Source: Sphingomonas sp. (GTDB lineage: Bacteria; Pseudomonadota; Alphaproteobacteria; Sphingomonadales; Sphingomonadaceae). From it: a DNA stretch of 13,946 nt. Where the stretch lies: NCBI GenBank assembly GCA_030146605.1, contig JASLBO010000315.1:1-13946 (forward strand). The letters run 5' to 3'. Positions 1 through 8,392 of this stretch are shown here, one piece after another. The notes below the pieces were generated by a model, which did no database searches, was not told the DNA's origin, and worked only from the letters and a program-made list of their open reading frames with translations. The position numbers were made by a program, and so were the translations under genes. The stretch's first letter is position 1. Each line of letters opens with the position of its first letter.

Positions 1-1
1 C

Positions 2-550
2 ATCGAGGGTACGCTGGGCAAGGCCTTCGGGGTGATGGGCGGCTATATCGCCGCCGACCAGGTCGTGATCGACGTGATCCGCAGCTATGCGCCGGGGTTC
101 ATCTTCACCACGTCGCTGTCGCCGGTGCTGGTTGCCGGCGCGCTCGCCAGCGTGAAGCACCTCAAGACCTCTACCGCCGAGCGCGACGGCCAGCAGGCTT
201 CGGCCACGATGCTCAAAACCCTCATGGCCGAGGCGGGGCTGCCGGTGTTGCCTTCGACCACGCACATCGTCCCGCTGATGGTCGGCGATCCGGTCAAGGC
301 CAAGAAAATCAGCGACGTGCTGCTCGCCGAATACGGCGTCTATGTCCAGCCGATCAACTATCCGACCGTGCCGCGCGGCACCGAGCGGCTGCGCTTCACC
401 CCCGGCCCCGCGCATGACGAGGCGATGATGCGCGAACTCGTCGGCGCGCTGGTCGAGATCTGGGGACGGCTGGAACGCGCCGAGCCCGCGCAGCTATTTC
501 CGCGGCCGACCTGGCCGGACGTCATGGGTGAACGGCGCATCGCCGCCTGA
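2..550 (+). CDS. hemA: 5-aminolevulinate synthase, C-terminal part (5' end outside window)
   Basis: The visible 182 residues are the C-terminal part of a PLP-dependent alpha-oxoamine synthase. The reading frame is open from base 2, so the gene starts upstream of the window. The first residues read [10 protein letters not shown]; the lysine at 20-22 is in the place of the PLP Schiff-base lysine of ALA synthases, and FTTSLSP (about 110-130) is also typical of the family. The enzyme condenses glycine with succinyl-CoA to make 5-aminolevulinate, the first committed step of heme synthesis by the C4 route used in alphaproteobacteria. About 400 residues is the usual full length, so roughly the first 55 percent is missing. 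The TGA stop is 70 bp before ccoN, so heme supply and heme-copper oxidase genes are adjacent. Related alpha-oxoamine synthases (KBL, BioF) are less likely given the exact motif and neighbours. Confidence 0.93.
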   Translation: MEGTLGKAFGVMGGYIAADQVVIDVIRSYAPGFIFTTSLSPVLVAGALASVKHLKTSTAERDGQQASATMLKTLMAEAGLPVLPSTTHIVPLMVGDPVKAKKISDVLLAEYGVYVQPINYPTVPRGTERLRFTPGPAHDEAMMRELVGALVEIWGRLERAEPAQLFPRPTWPDVMGERRIAA

Positions 551-574
551 ACGCACCTGATTCAACCGCATAAT
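547..574 (+). promoter_or_regulatory. possible sigma-70-like promoter for the cco operon
   Basis: A CATAAT hexamer at 569-574 matches the -10 consensus at 5 of 6 bases. A poor -35 candidate, CTGAAC at 547-552 (3 of 6), lies 16 bp upstream and overlaps the hemA stop. Transcription would start near 581, just before the hairpin at 583-601. I found no convincing FNR-type palindrome (TTGAT-N4-ATCAA) in the 70-bp gap. The operon may instead be read from a promoter upstream of hemA. This is a weak call from base matching only. Confidence 0.25.
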
Positions 575-582
575 TCGTCGGA

Positions 583-601
583 CGGCCTCCCCACGAGGCC
601 G
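583..601 (+). other. leader hairpin between hemA and ccoN
   Basis: A perfect 7-bp stem (CGGCCTC / GAGGCCG) closes a 5-nt loop (CCCAC). No T-run follows, so it is a poor intrinsic terminator. It ends 9 bases before the ccoN Shine-Dalgarno sequence (GGAG, 611-614). It could slow read-through from hemA, stabilise the 5' end of a processed ccoN message, or be chance in GC-rich DNA. Confidence 0.4.
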
Positions 602-620
602 CCGGTCAGTGGAGCAGACT

Positions 621-2324
621 ATGGAAGACGATATCCTCTTACGCAGCGGCGGCTGGCTGTTGATCGCGATCGTAGCGGTCTTCGCCGCCGCCGTCGCCGC
701 CGACACTCCGTTCGCGATCCATATGGGCATCGCCGCGGCAGCCGCGACGCTCACTGCTTTTGTGTCGATGCGCGGGATCAGCCTGCTCCCGACTCGCTCG
801 GCAGAGGCGCGCGCGCTCGAGCGCTATGACGACGAAGTCATCCGCTGGGGGGTGATCGCGACGGTGTTCTGGGGCGTCGTCGGCTTCCTCGTCGGGATCG
901 TGATCGCCGCGCAGCTCGGCTATCCGGGACTCAACCTGCCGACCGAATTCACCACCTTCGGCCGGCTGCGCCCGCTCCACACGTCGGCCGTGATCTTCGC
1001 CTTTGGCGGCAACGCGCTGATCTGCACCAGCTTCTACGTCGTCCAGCGCACCTGCCGGGCGCGGCTGGCGTTGCCGGGCCTCGCGAAGTTCGTCTTCTGG
1101 GGCTATCAATTGTTCATCGTGCTCGCCGCGACCGGCTACGTGATGGGCGTCACCGAGGGCCGCGAATATGCCGAGCCCGAATGGTATGTCGACATCTGGC
1201 TGACCATCGTCTGGGTCTCGTACCTGGCGGTGTTCGTCGGCACGATCCTCAAGCGCTCCGAGCCGCACATCTACGTCGCCAACTGGTTTTATCTCGGCTT
1301 CATCATCACTGTGGCGATGCTCCACCTGGTGAACAATCTGTCGCTGCCGGTGTCATGGGTGGGATCCAAATCCTATTCGCTCTTCGCGGGCGTGCAGGAT
1401 GCGCTGACCCAGTGGTGGTACGGCCACAATGCGGTCGGCTTCTTCCTCACCGCCGGCTTCCTCGGCATGATGTATTATTTCGTGCCCAAGCAGGCCGAAC
1501 GGCCGATCTACAGCTACCGGCTGTCGATCCTCCATTTCTGGTCGCTGATCTTCCTCTACATCTGGGCCGGGCCGCACCACCTCCATTACACCGCGCTGCC
1601 CGATTGGGCGCAGACCCTCGGCATGGTGTTCTCGGTGATGCTGTGGATGCCGAGCTGGGGCGGCATGATCAACGGGCTGATGACGCTCAACGGCGCGTGG
1701 GACAAGGTCCGCACCGATCCGATCATCCGGATGATGGTGTTCGCGCTCGCATTCTACGGGATGAGCACCTTCGAAGGCCCGCTGATGTCGATCAAGAGCG
1801 TCAACTCGCTCTCGCACTACACCAACTGGACGATCGGCCACGTCCATTCGGGCGCGCTCGGCTGGAACGGCATGATCACCTTCGCAGCGATCTATTACAT
1901 GACGCCGCGGCTGTGGGGCCGCACCCGGCTCTATTCGCTGCGCATGGTCAACTGGCACTTCTGGTGCGCGACCCTTGGCATCGTGCTCTATGCCTCGTCG
2001 ATGTGGGTGGCGGGGATCACCCAGGGCCTGATGTGGCGCGAGTACGGCGACGACGGCTATCTCGTCTATTCATTCGCCGAAGTCGTCCAGGCGATGCACC
2101 CCTATTACGTGATCCGCGTCGCGGGCGGGCTGCTCTACTTCACCGGCGCGCTGTTCATGGTCTGGAACGTCTGGATGACGATCGCCGGCAAGCTTCGCGA
2201 GGAGGCGCCGATGAGCGGCGCCCCCTTCGATCCCGAGCGCGACCGTCCGCTTCCCGCTCGCGGCGCCGCGAGCGCCTCCCCGCAACCGGCGCTCGCCGAC
2301 GGTTCGCCCGTCGCTGCCGAATAA
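621..2324 (+). CDS. ccoN: cbb3-type cytochrome c oxidase subunit I
   Basis: This is the catalytic subunit of the high-affinity terminal oxidase, which reduces O2 to water and pumps protons in the inner membrane. I chose ATG 621 over in-frame GTG 609 because GGAG (611-614) lies 6 nt upstream; this gives 567 aa. Ligands visible: H120 (low-spin heme b, RPLHTSAV), H269 (CuB, YGHNAVGF), H319 and H320 (CuB, GPHHLHY), H407 and H409 (heme b3 and heme b, GHVHSG). Y313 sits where the tyrosine cross-linked to the CuB histidine is found in cbb3 enzymes; the H269-H319 spacing of 50 matches the Pseudomonas stutzeri enzyme. About 75 residues precede the usual core start and hold two extra hydrophobic segments. 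A roughly 40-residue Pro/Ala-rich hydrophilic tail ends the protein. First gene of ccoNOQP. Confidence 0.97.
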   Translation: MEDDILLRSGGWLLIAIVAVFAAAVAADTPFAIHMGIAAAAATLTAFVSMRGISLLPTRSAEARALERYDDEVIRWGVIATVFWGVVGFLVGIVIAAQLGYPGLNLPTEFTTFGRLRPLHTSAVIFAFGGNALICTSFYVVQRTCRARLALPGLAKFVFWGYQLFIVLAATGYVMGVTEGREYAEPEWYVDIWLTIVWVSYLAVFVGTILKRSEPHIYVANWFYLGFIITVAMLHLVNNLSLPVSWVGSKSYSLFAGVQDALTQWWYGHNAVGFFLTAGFLGMMYYFVPKQAERPIYSYRLSILHFWSLIFLYIWAGPHHLHYTALPDWAQTLGMVFSVMLWMPSWGGMINGLMTLNGAWDKVRTDPIIRMMVFALAFYGMSTFEGPLMSIKSVNSLSHYTNWTIGHVHSGALGWNGMITFAAIYYMTPRLWGRTRLYSLRMVNWHFWCATLGIVLYASSMWVAGITQGLMWREYGDDGYLVYSFAEVVQAMHPYYVIRVAGGLLYFTGALFMVWNVWMTIAGKLREEAPMSGAPFDPERDRPLPARGAASASPQPALADGSPVAAE

Positions 2325-2337
2325 GGAACCGCGACCG

Positions 2338-3072
2338 ATGGCAAACATCGTCCAAGGCCATAAGAAGATCGAGCGCAACGTGACGTTGCTCGCAGGGCTC
2401 GCGCTCGTCACCGTCGCGATCGGCGGCATCGTCGAGATCGCGCCTTTGTTCTGGATCCAGTCGACCGTCGAAAAGGTCGAGGGGGTGCGCCCCTATACCC
2501 CGCTCGAGCTCGCGGGCCGCAACATCTATATCCGCGAGGGCTGCTATGGCTGCCACAGCCAGATGATCCGGCCGTTCCGCGACGAGACCGAGCGCTACGG
2601 CCATTACAGTCTCGCCGCCGAGAGCATGTACGATCACCCGTTCCAGTGGGGCTCGCAGCGTACCGGCCCCGATCTCGCGCGGGTCGGCAACCGCTATTCG
2701 GACGAATGGCACGTCCAGCATCTCAAGGAACCGCGCGCGCTGGTCCCCGAATCAATCATGCCGCGCTACGCCTTCCTCGCCGATCGCGACCTGAAAGGGG
2801 ACGACATGGCCGCCCACCTCAAGGCGCTGCGCGCCGAGGGCGTGCCCTATACCGACGAAGACATCGCCAAGGCGGTGGCGGATGTCCAGACGCAGGGCCG
2901 CGGCGACGGCGACTCCGCCGATCTCGCCCGCCGCTATCCCAAGGCGCAGTCGCGCGATTTCGACGGCAAGCCCGACCGCGTGACCGAGATGGATGCGCTC
3001 GTCGCCTATCTCCAGGGACTCGGCACGCAGGTCGACTTCGCCGCCGCCGCGGCACGCGAGAAGTCGAAATGA
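2338..3072 (+). CDS. ccoO: cbb3-type cytochrome c oxidase subunit II (monoheme cytochrome c)
   Basis: This 244-aa membrane-anchored monoheme cytochrome c passes electrons from CcoP towards CcoN. One N-terminal membrane segment (about residues 17-38) is followed by the periplasmic domain. The heme-binding motif is CYGCH (C69, C72, H73), and M141 in ESIMPRY is the likely axial methionine; both are standard for FixO/CcoO. AAGGAA at 2323-2328 overlaps the ccoN stop and lies 9 nt before ATG 2338, which supports this start and coupling to ccoN. The stop overlaps the ccoQ start in ATGA. Length and composition are normal for the family. Confidence 0.97.
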   Translation: MANIVQGHKKIERNVTLLAGLALVTVAIGGIVEIAPLFWIQSTVEKVEGVRPYTPLELAGRNIYIREGCYGCHSQMIRPFRDETERYGHYSLAAESMYDHPFQWGSQRTGPDLARVGNRYSDEWHVQHLKEPRALVPESIMPRYAFLADRDLKGDDMAAHLKALRAEGVPYTDEDIAKAVADVQTQGRGDGDSADLARRYPKAQSRDFDGKPDRVTEMDALVAYLQGLGTQVDFAAAAAREKSK

Positions 3073-3233
3073 GTTACGACGCGCTCCGCCATTTCGCCGA
3101 CAGCTGGGGACTGGTCATCATGGCCATGGTGTTCCTGATGCTCGCCGGCTGGCCCTTCCTGCCTGGCGCGCGCAGCGGAAACGCCCGCGCCGCCGACAGC
3201 ATCTTTAGAGACGAGGATAGCATCGATGGCTGA
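3069..3233 (+). CDS. ccoQ: cbb3-type cytochrome oxidase small subunit CcoQ/FixQ
   Basis: This 54-aa single-pass membrane protein starts [20 protein letters not shown] and has a hydrophobic helix at about residues 14-31 ending in [11 protein letters not shown] short hydrophilic tail with FRDEDS follows. The small size, one helix, an aromatic/Pro junction and the position between ccoO and ccoP are those of CcoQ, which stabilises the association of CcoP with the core CcoNO complex in species where it has been tested. ATG 3069 overlaps the ccoO stop by 4 bp (ATGA), and the ccoQ stop overlaps the ccoP start by 8 bp. The call rests on position and shape more than on conserved residues, as CcoQ sequences are poorly conserved. 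Confidence 0.92.
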   Translation: MSYDALRHFADSWGLVIMAMVFLMLAGWPFLPGARSGNARAADSIFRDEDSIDG

Positions 3234-4158
3234 CAACAAGCGCATCGACGAAAAGACCGGCACTTCGACCGTCGGTCACGAATGGGACGGCATCGAGGAA
3301 CTCGATACGCCGATGCCGCGCTGGTGGCTGTGGACCTTCTACGCGACGATCCTGTTCGCCATCGCTTATTGCGTGGCGTTTCCGGCGTGGCCGATGATCA
3401 GCGGCGCGACCGAGGGGATGCTCGGCTGGACGAGCCGCGGCCAGCTGGAGACCGAACTCGCCGCCGAACGTGCGCGCCGCGACCCGGTGCTGCGCGCGCT
3501 CGCCACTACGCCGATCGAGCAGTTGCCCGCCAATCCGCAGCTCTTCGCCGCCGCAGTCGAAGGCGGTCGCTCCGCCTTCAAGGTGAACTGCGCGGCCTGC
3601 CACGGCGCCGGCGCGGCCGGCAGCAAGGGCTATCCCAACCTCAACGATGACGACTGGCTGTGGGGCGGCGATCTCGCCGCGATCGAACAGACGCTGGTGC
3701 ACGGGATCCGCCAGCCGGGGAACGATGCGACGCGCCAGTCGCAAATGCCCGCTTTCGGTCGCGACCAGATGCTCGCGGCGCAGGATATCGACGACGCGGT
3801 CTCCTATGTCCGCTTCGCATCGCGCCAGGAACCGGCGAGCGTGTCCTCGCGGCGCGGGCAGAAGCTCTTCGTCGACAATTGCGCGGCGTGCCACGGCTCC
3901 AACGCCGAGGGCAATCGCGCGGTGGGCTCGCCGAACCTTACCGACAAGATCTGGCTCTATGGCGGCGACCGCGCGGCGCTGAGCGAGACGATCGCCAATT
4001 CGCATAACGGCGTCATGCCCGCCTGGGGGAAGCAGCTCGATCCGGTGACGATCAAGATGCTGGCCGCTTATGTCCATTCGCTGGGCGGCGGCGAAGCGGT
4101 CGGCTCGCCGCAGTTGGCAGCGAGCGCGGCGACCGCCGGCGCGGCCGCCGCGAAGTGA
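3226..4158 (+). CDS. ccoP: cbb3-type cytochrome c oxidase subunit III (diheme cytochrome c)
   Basis: This 310-aa diheme cytochrome c is the electron entry subunit of the oxidase. The N-terminal FixP_N-type region carries GIEELDTPMPRWWLWTF and one membrane helix (about residues 37-55). Two periplasmic cytochrome c domains follow, each with a CAACH motif (C122/C125/H126 and C219/C222/H223). The likely axial methionines are in SQMPAFG and GVMPAWG. GAGGA at 3213-3217, 8 nt before ATG 3226, serves as Shine-Dalgarno inside ccoQ. An Ala-rich C-terminus ends 7 bp before ccoG. Length and domain order are normal. Confidence 0.97.
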   Translation: MADNKRIDEKTGTSTVGHEWDGIEELDTPMPRWWLWTFYATILFAIAYCVAFPAWPMISGATEGMLGWTSRGQLETELAAERARRDPVLRALATTPIEQLPANPQLFAAAVEGGRSAFKVNCAACHGAGAAGSKGYPNLNDDDWLWGGDLAAIEQTLVHGIRQPGNDATRQSQMPAFGRDQMLAAQDIDDAVSYVRFASRQEPASVSSRRGQKLFVDNCAACHGSNAEGNRAVGSPNLTDKIWLYGGDRAALSETIANSHNGVMPAWGKQLDPVTIKMLAAYVHSLGGGEAVGSPQLAASAATAGAAAAK

Positions 4159-4165
4159 TCGCGCG

Positions 4166-5635
4166 ATGAACGCCCCCGCTGGCCCCGGCCCTTCGCCGCA
4201 CCTGTTCGAGGCGCGGCGCAAGGTGCTGCCCAAAGCGGTGGACGGTGCGTTCCGCCGCTTCAAATGGGCGGTGATGGCGGTCACGCTGCTGATCTATTAC
4301 GTCACGCCTTGGCTGCGCTGGGATCGCGGCGCCTGGGCGCCCGACCAGGCGGTGCTGGTCGATCTCGCGCATCGCCGGTTCTTCTTCTTCTCGATCGAGA
4401 TCTGGCCGCACGAATTCTATTATGTCGCCGGCCTGCTGGTGATGGCGGCGATCGGGCTGTTCCTCGTCACGTCGGCGGTCGGCCGCGCCTGGTGCGGCTA
4501 TGCCTGTCCGCAGACGGTGTGGACCGACCTGTTCCAGCATGTTGAGCGGCTGATCGAAGGCGATCGCAACGCCCAGCTGCGCCTGCAGGCCGCGCCCTGG
4601 GGCCCGAACAAGATCGCGCGCCGCGCGGCCAAGCATGGCATCTGGATCGTGATCGGCGCTCTCACCGGCGGCGCATGGATTTTCTATTTCGCGGATGCCC
4701 CCACGCTCGCGCGCCAGCTCGTCCGTGGCGAGGCGCCCGTGGTCGCCTACACCACCGTCGCGATCCTTACGGCCACCACCTATGTGCTCGGTGGCATGCT
4801 GCGTGAGCAGGTGTGCCAGTTCATGTGTCCGTGGCCGCGCATCCAGGCCGCGATGATGGACGAGCGCTCGCTCACGGTCACCTACAAATTCTGGCGCGGC
4901 GAACCGCGCACCCACGGGCTCAAGCGCAGCAAGGCGACCGAATCGCAGCCGGTCGAATTGCTGCAGACCGGCGACTGCATCGATTGCAACGCCTGCGTCG
5001 CAGTGTGCCCGACGGGCATCGACATCCGCGAAGGGCCGCAGATCGGCTGCATCACCTGCGGTCTATGCATCGACGCGTGCGATGACGTGATGCTCCGCGT
5101 CGGCCGCGCGCCCAAACTCATCGCCTACGCCACCGAACTCGACGCGCGCGCCGAGCAGGCGGGCGAGGCACCGGTGGCGCCGCTCCGCCGGCTGCTGCGG
5201 GCGCGGACGCTCGTCTATTTCGGGGTGTGGTGCGCGATCGGCGTGGGGATGCTGGCGATGCTCGAGGGCCGCACGCGGCTGGAGCTCTCGGTGCTCCAGA
5301 CGCGCAATCCCTTGTGGGTGCAGCTCAGCGACGGGACGATCCGCAACGCCTACCAGATCCGGATCCGCAACCTCGAGGCGCGGCCGCGCGAAGTCGAACT
5401 GACCATGACGGGCGCGGGCGTGATATGGCCCGAAAGCGGCAACCGCGAGCACGCCGGGCGGAGCGTGCGCATTCGTCTTGAAGCCGACAAGGTCGCCAAG
5501 GAGCGGCTGTTCGTCGCCGCGCCGCAGGCGGGCCCGCAGCGCAGCGACATTCGCTTCCACATTCGCGCGCTCGACGGCGAGGGGGAAACCGCCTCGACCG
5601 CAACCTTCTTCGAACGCCCGGAGACCGGACAATGA
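4166..5635 (+). CDS. ccoG: cytochrome c oxidase accessory protein CcoG (4Fe-4S membrane protein)
   Basis: CcoG/FixG/RdxA is a polyferredoxin-like inner-membrane protein needed for cbb3 maturation; family work assigns it cupric reductase activity in copper delivery. I start at ATG 4166 (489 aa), just after ccoP; a longer in-frame start would lie inside ccoP. Seen: several membrane segments, paired cysteines C110/C114 (CGYACPQTVW) and C217/C221 (CQFMCPW), and two ferredoxin-type motifs with C271/C274/C277/C281 and C295/C298/C301/C305, the first followed by PTGIDIREGPQ as usual in FixG. The C-terminal third is the IgG-like periplasmic domain seen in the family. The stop overlaps ccoH by 4 bp (ATGA). 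No strong Shine-Dalgarno is visible, so translation may depend on coupling. Confidence 0.96.
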   Translation: MNAPAGPGPSPHLFEARRKVLPKAVDGAFRRFKWAVMAVTLLIYYVTPWLRWDRGAWAPDQAVLVDLAHRRFFFFSIEIWPHEFYYVAGLLVMAAIGLFLVTSAVGRAWCGYACPQTVWTDLFQHVERLIEGDRNAQLRLQAAPWGPNKIARRAAKHGIWIVIGALTGGAWIFYFADAPTLARQLVRGEAPVVAYTTVAILTATTYVLGGMLREQVCQFMCPWPRIQAAMMDERSLTVTYKFWRGEPRTHGLKRSKATESQPVELLQTGDCIDCNACVAVCPTGIDIREGPQIGCITCGLCIDACDDVMLRVGRAPKLIAYATELDARAEQAGEAPVAPLRRLLRARTLVYFGVWCAIGVGMLAMLEGRTRLELSVLQTRNPLWVQLSDGTIRNAYQIRIRNLEARPREVELTMTGAGVIWPESGNREHAGRSVRIRLEADKVAKERLFVAAPQAGPQRSDIRFHIRALDGEGETASTATFFERPETGQ

Positions 5636-6090
5636 CCCGACGCTTCACCGGCTGGCACATGGCTGGCATCCTGATCGGCTTTTTCGGCGTGGTGATTGTG
5701 GTCAATCTCGTCATGGCGACCAGTGCGGTGCGCACCTTCGGCGGGGTCGTGGTCGCCAACAGCTATGTCGCGAGCCAGCGCTTCAACGGCTGGCTGGGCG
5801 AGGCGCGGGCGCAGGATGCGCTCGGCTGGCGCATTGACGCGCAGGGCACCCAGGCCGGCGCGCTGGTCGTTCGCCTCAGCGGCCCCGCGGGTGCGATCGA
5901 CGGCGCGGTGGTGACGGTGGAGGCCGAGCACCCGCTCGGCCGCCTGCCGGGGCGTAGCTTCGCACTCGGCGCGCTCGGCAACGGCCGCTATTCGGCCCCG
6001 CACGCGCTCGCCGCGGGCCGCTGGCGGCTCCGGTTCGAAGCGCGCGCGAGGGGGCGTGCCGCGCGGTTCGTAGAGGAAATCCGGCTGTGA
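5632..6090 (+). CDS. ccoH: FixH/CcoH family cbb3 oxidase assembly protein
   Basis: This 152-aa protein has the FixH layout: a short cytoplasmic start containing RRFTGWHMAGI, one membrane helix (about residues 9-28, GILIGFFGVVIVVNLVMA), then a periplasmic domain beginning TFGGVVVANSYVASQRFNGW, which is typical of the family. CcoH is a membrane partner of CcoI and the oxidase subunits and is needed for late assembly; its exact chemistry is unsettled. ATG 5632 overlaps the ccoG stop (ATGA), and its stop overlaps the GTG start of ccoI (GTGA). Identity is supported equally by sequence and by its fixed place between ccoG and ccoI. Confidence 0.94.
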   Translation: MTRRFTGWHMAGILIGFFGVVIVVNLVMATSAVRTFGGVVVANSYVASQRFNGWLGEARAQDALGWRIDAQGTQAGALVVRLSGPAGAIDGAVVTVEAEHPLGRLPGRSFALGALGNGRYSAPHALAAGRWRLRFEARARGRAARFVEEIRL

Positions 6091-8228
6091 ACGCGCCAAC
6101 ATCGCTGCGCCCCGCCGCCGCGCTGGCCGGCACAGATCTTGTCGTCGACGGGCTTCGCTGCGCCAGCTGCATCGCCAAGCTGGAGCACGGTCTCCTCGCG
6201 CTTGACGGCGTGATCGAGGCACGGGTGAACTTCACGACGAAGCGGCTTCATGTCGCGCACGACCCCGTGCTCGATCCCGACGCGTTGATCGCCGGCGTAG
6301 AGGAATTGGGCTTCGAAGCGCACCTTCTCGCCGGGACCGGGACCATGAACCGCGAGAGCAAAAGGCTGGCCCGCGCGCTTGCCGTCGCGGCGTTCGCGGC
6401 GATGAACGTGATGCTGCTGTCGGTCTCGGTCTGGTCGGGTGCCGACGGGGCCACGCGCGCGCTGTTCCACTGGCTTTCGGCGCTGATCGCCCTGCCCGCC
6501 GTCGCTTATGCCGGCCGCCCGTTCTTCGAGAGCGCCTGGCGCGCCTTGCGGCAGGGACGCACCAACATGGACGTGCCGATTAGCATCGGCATCACCCTCA
6601 CTTGCGCGATGAGCCTGTACGAAACCGCCGTTCAGGGGCCACACGCCTATTTCGACGGGGCGATCATGCTGATCGCCTTCCTGCTGGGCGGACGGCTGCT
6701 CGACAGCGTGATGCGCGAACGCGCGCAGGATGCGGTGACCTCGCTGCTCCGGAAGCTCCCGGACGACGTCCGCGTCCTCGGAGACGATGGGCAGGTGCGC
6801 AGCCTCGGAATCGCCGAGGTGCGGACAGGGATGCGCGTGCTGATCCCGGCGGGCGACAGGATCGGAGTCGACGGCGCGGTCGAGGCTGGCGTCAGCGACG
6901 TCGATCGCAGCATCGTCACCGGCGAGAGCGCGCCTGAGCCCGTCGCGCCGGGTGGCGCCGTGCTGGCCGGGACGATGAACCTCACCTCGCCGCTTACCGT
7001 CCGGGTCACTGCGATGGCGACCGACACCGTCATCGCCGACATCGCCCGGCTGATGGAGGCCGCCGGACAGCACAAGTCGCGCTACGTCCGCATCGCCGAT
7101 CGCGCCTCGCGACTCTACGCGCCCGCGGTCCATCTGCTCGCCGCGCTGAGCCTCGCCGGATGGCTGATCGCCGGCGCGGGCTGGCACGAGGCGCTGCTCA
7201 TCGCAGTCGCGGTGCTGATCATCACATGCCCCTGCGCGCTCGGGCTCGCGGTTCCGGTCGCGCAGGTGGTCGCCTCGGGCGCGCTAATGCGCCGCGGCAT
7301 CCTCGTGCGCGACGGCGCCGCGCTCGAGAAGCTCGCCGCGGTGGATACCGTGCTGCTCGACAAGACGGGCACAGTCACGCTCGGCCAGCTCACGCCCGTC
7401 GCCGGGATGCCCGAGGGCCCGGAGCAACGCCGCATCCTGCTCGCGCTCACGCTCGGCACGCGCCATCCGCATGCGCGGGCGATCGCGGCCGCGCTGCAAG
7501 GCGACGGCGTCGTACCCGCCTTGGCCAGCGAGCTTCGCGAAGTCGTCGGCACCGGCGTCGAGGCGATATTTGAAAGCCGCCGCGCCGCGCTCGGCCGCCG
7601 CGACTGGGTCGCGCCGGGAGAGCGCGCACCGGCGACGGATAGCATTCACACCTGGTTCGCGGTCGGTTCCGCACCCGCTTCGTGCATCCGCTTCGCCGAC
7701 ACGGTTCGCGTGGACGCCGCCGCCGCCGTGACGCGGCTCAGGAAAAGCGGCCTCAACGTGCAGTTCGTCTCGGGCGATTCCTGGGTAGTCGTGCGGGCGC
7801 TGGCGCACCAGCTCGGTCTGTTCGCCCGCGGGCAGATGTCGCCCGCAGACAAATATGACGCCGTGTCGCGGCTGGAAGCGGCAGGCAAGCGCGTCCTGAT
7901 GGTCGGCGACGGCGTCAATGACGGCCCCGCGCTGAAGGCCGCATCGGTCGGCATGGCGCCATCGGCGGCGAGCGATGTCGGGCGGCGGGCGGCGGACATC
8001 GTCTTCTTCGGCGATCGCCTGATGCCGGTGCCGGTCGCGATCTCGGCGGCGCGGCGGACGATGCGCGTGGTCCGGCAGAATTTCGTCCTTGCGGTCGGCT
8101 ATAATGTGCTTGCGGTGCCCCTGGCGATCGCCGGATATGTCACGCCGCTGGTCGCCGCGCTGGCGATGTCGGGCTCATCGATCCTCGTCGTTGCCAACGC
8201 CCTCCGGCTGCGCGGCGCCGCGCGATGA
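6087..8228 (+). CDS. ccoI: cation-translocating P-type ATPase for cbb3 copper supply (CcoI/FixI)
   Basis: A 713-aa P1B-type copper ATPase that moves Cu(I) out of the cytoplasm for insertion into CuB of CcoN. An N-terminal heavy-metal-associated domain has CASC (C25, C28). Further motifs: TGES actuator loop (278-281), transmembrane CPC metal site (381-383, followed by ALGLAVP), phosphorylation site DKTGT (D425), a histidine-proline motif RHPHA (about 460) and GDGVNDGPAL (607 onward). The C-terminal membrane pair ends with NALRLRG. All key residues are present, so it should be active. The start is GTG 6087 in the overlap GTGA with the ccoH stop. A general CopA copper-export ATPase is the alternative, but the single HMA domain and the operon place favour FixI. 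Confidence 0.97.
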   Translation: MNAPTSLRPAAALAGTDLVVDGLRCASCIAKLEHGLLALDGVIEARVNFTTKRLHVAHDPVLDPDALIAGVEELGFEAHLLAGTGTMNRESKRLARALAVAAFAAMNVMLLSVSVWSGADGATRALFHWLSALIALPAVAYAGRPFFESAWRALRQGRTNMDVPISIGITLTCAMSLYETAVQGPHAYFDGAIMLIAFLLGGRLLDSVMRERAQDAVTSLLRKLPDDVRVLGDDGQVRSLGIAEVRTGMRVLIPAGDRIGVDGAVEAGVSDVDRSIVTGESAPEPVAPGGAVLAGTMNLTSPLTVRVTAMATDTVIADIARLMEAAGQHKSRYVRIADRASRLYAPAVHLLAALSLAGWLIAGAGWHEALLIAVAVLIITCPCALGLAVPVAQVVASGALMRRGILVRDGAALEKLAAVDTVLLDKTGTVTLGQLTPVAGMPEGPEQRRILLALTLGTRHPHARAIAAALQGDGVVPALASELREVVGTGVEAIFESRRAALGRRDWVAPGERAPATDSIHTWFAVGSAPASCIRFADTVRVDAAAAVTRLRKSGLNVQFVSGDSWVVVRALAHQLGLFARGQMSPADKYDAVSRLEAAGKRVLMVGDGVNDGPALKAASVGMAPSAASDVGRRAADIVFFGDRLMPVPVAISAARRTMRVVRQNFVLAVGYNVLAVPLAIAGYVTPLVAALAMSGSSILVVANALRLRGAAR

Positions 8229-8392
8229 GCATCGTCGCCATCCTCATCCCCGTCGCGTTGCTGCTCGGCCTGCTCGGTCTCGGCGCGTTCTTCTGGGCCT
8301 CGGCGAGCGGCCAGTTCGACGATCTCGACGGCGCGGCGCTGCGCATCCTGATCGAGGACGAGAGCGCTGTCCCACGCGACAACGCGCCATGA
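8225..8392 (+). CDS. ccoS: cbb3-type cytochrome oxidase assembly protein CcoS
   Basis: This 55-aa protein has an N-terminal membrane helix (about residues 3-24, ending FFWA) and the family signature SGQFDDLDGAALRIL (residues 28-42; the family usually has GPA where this has GAA). CcoS is required to obtain active, cofactor-containing cbb3 oxidase, probably acting with the CcoI copper step. ATG 8225 overlaps the ccoI stop (ATGA), and its TGA stop overlaps the next small gene's ATG 8389 in the same way. Confidence 0.95.
   Translation: MSIVAILIPVALLLGLLGLGAFFWASASGQFDDLDGAALRILIEDESAVPRDNAP

Noticed and set aside
1181..2383. 400-codon + strand frame inside ccoN in another phase
   Set aside because: Overlaps the CuB and heme ligand region of ccoN; highly Arg/His-rich out-of-frame translation.
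3205..4284. 359-codon - strand frame opposite ccoP
   Set aside because: Antisense to ccoP with both heme motifs intact; composition is that of a shadow frame and no ribosome site was seen.
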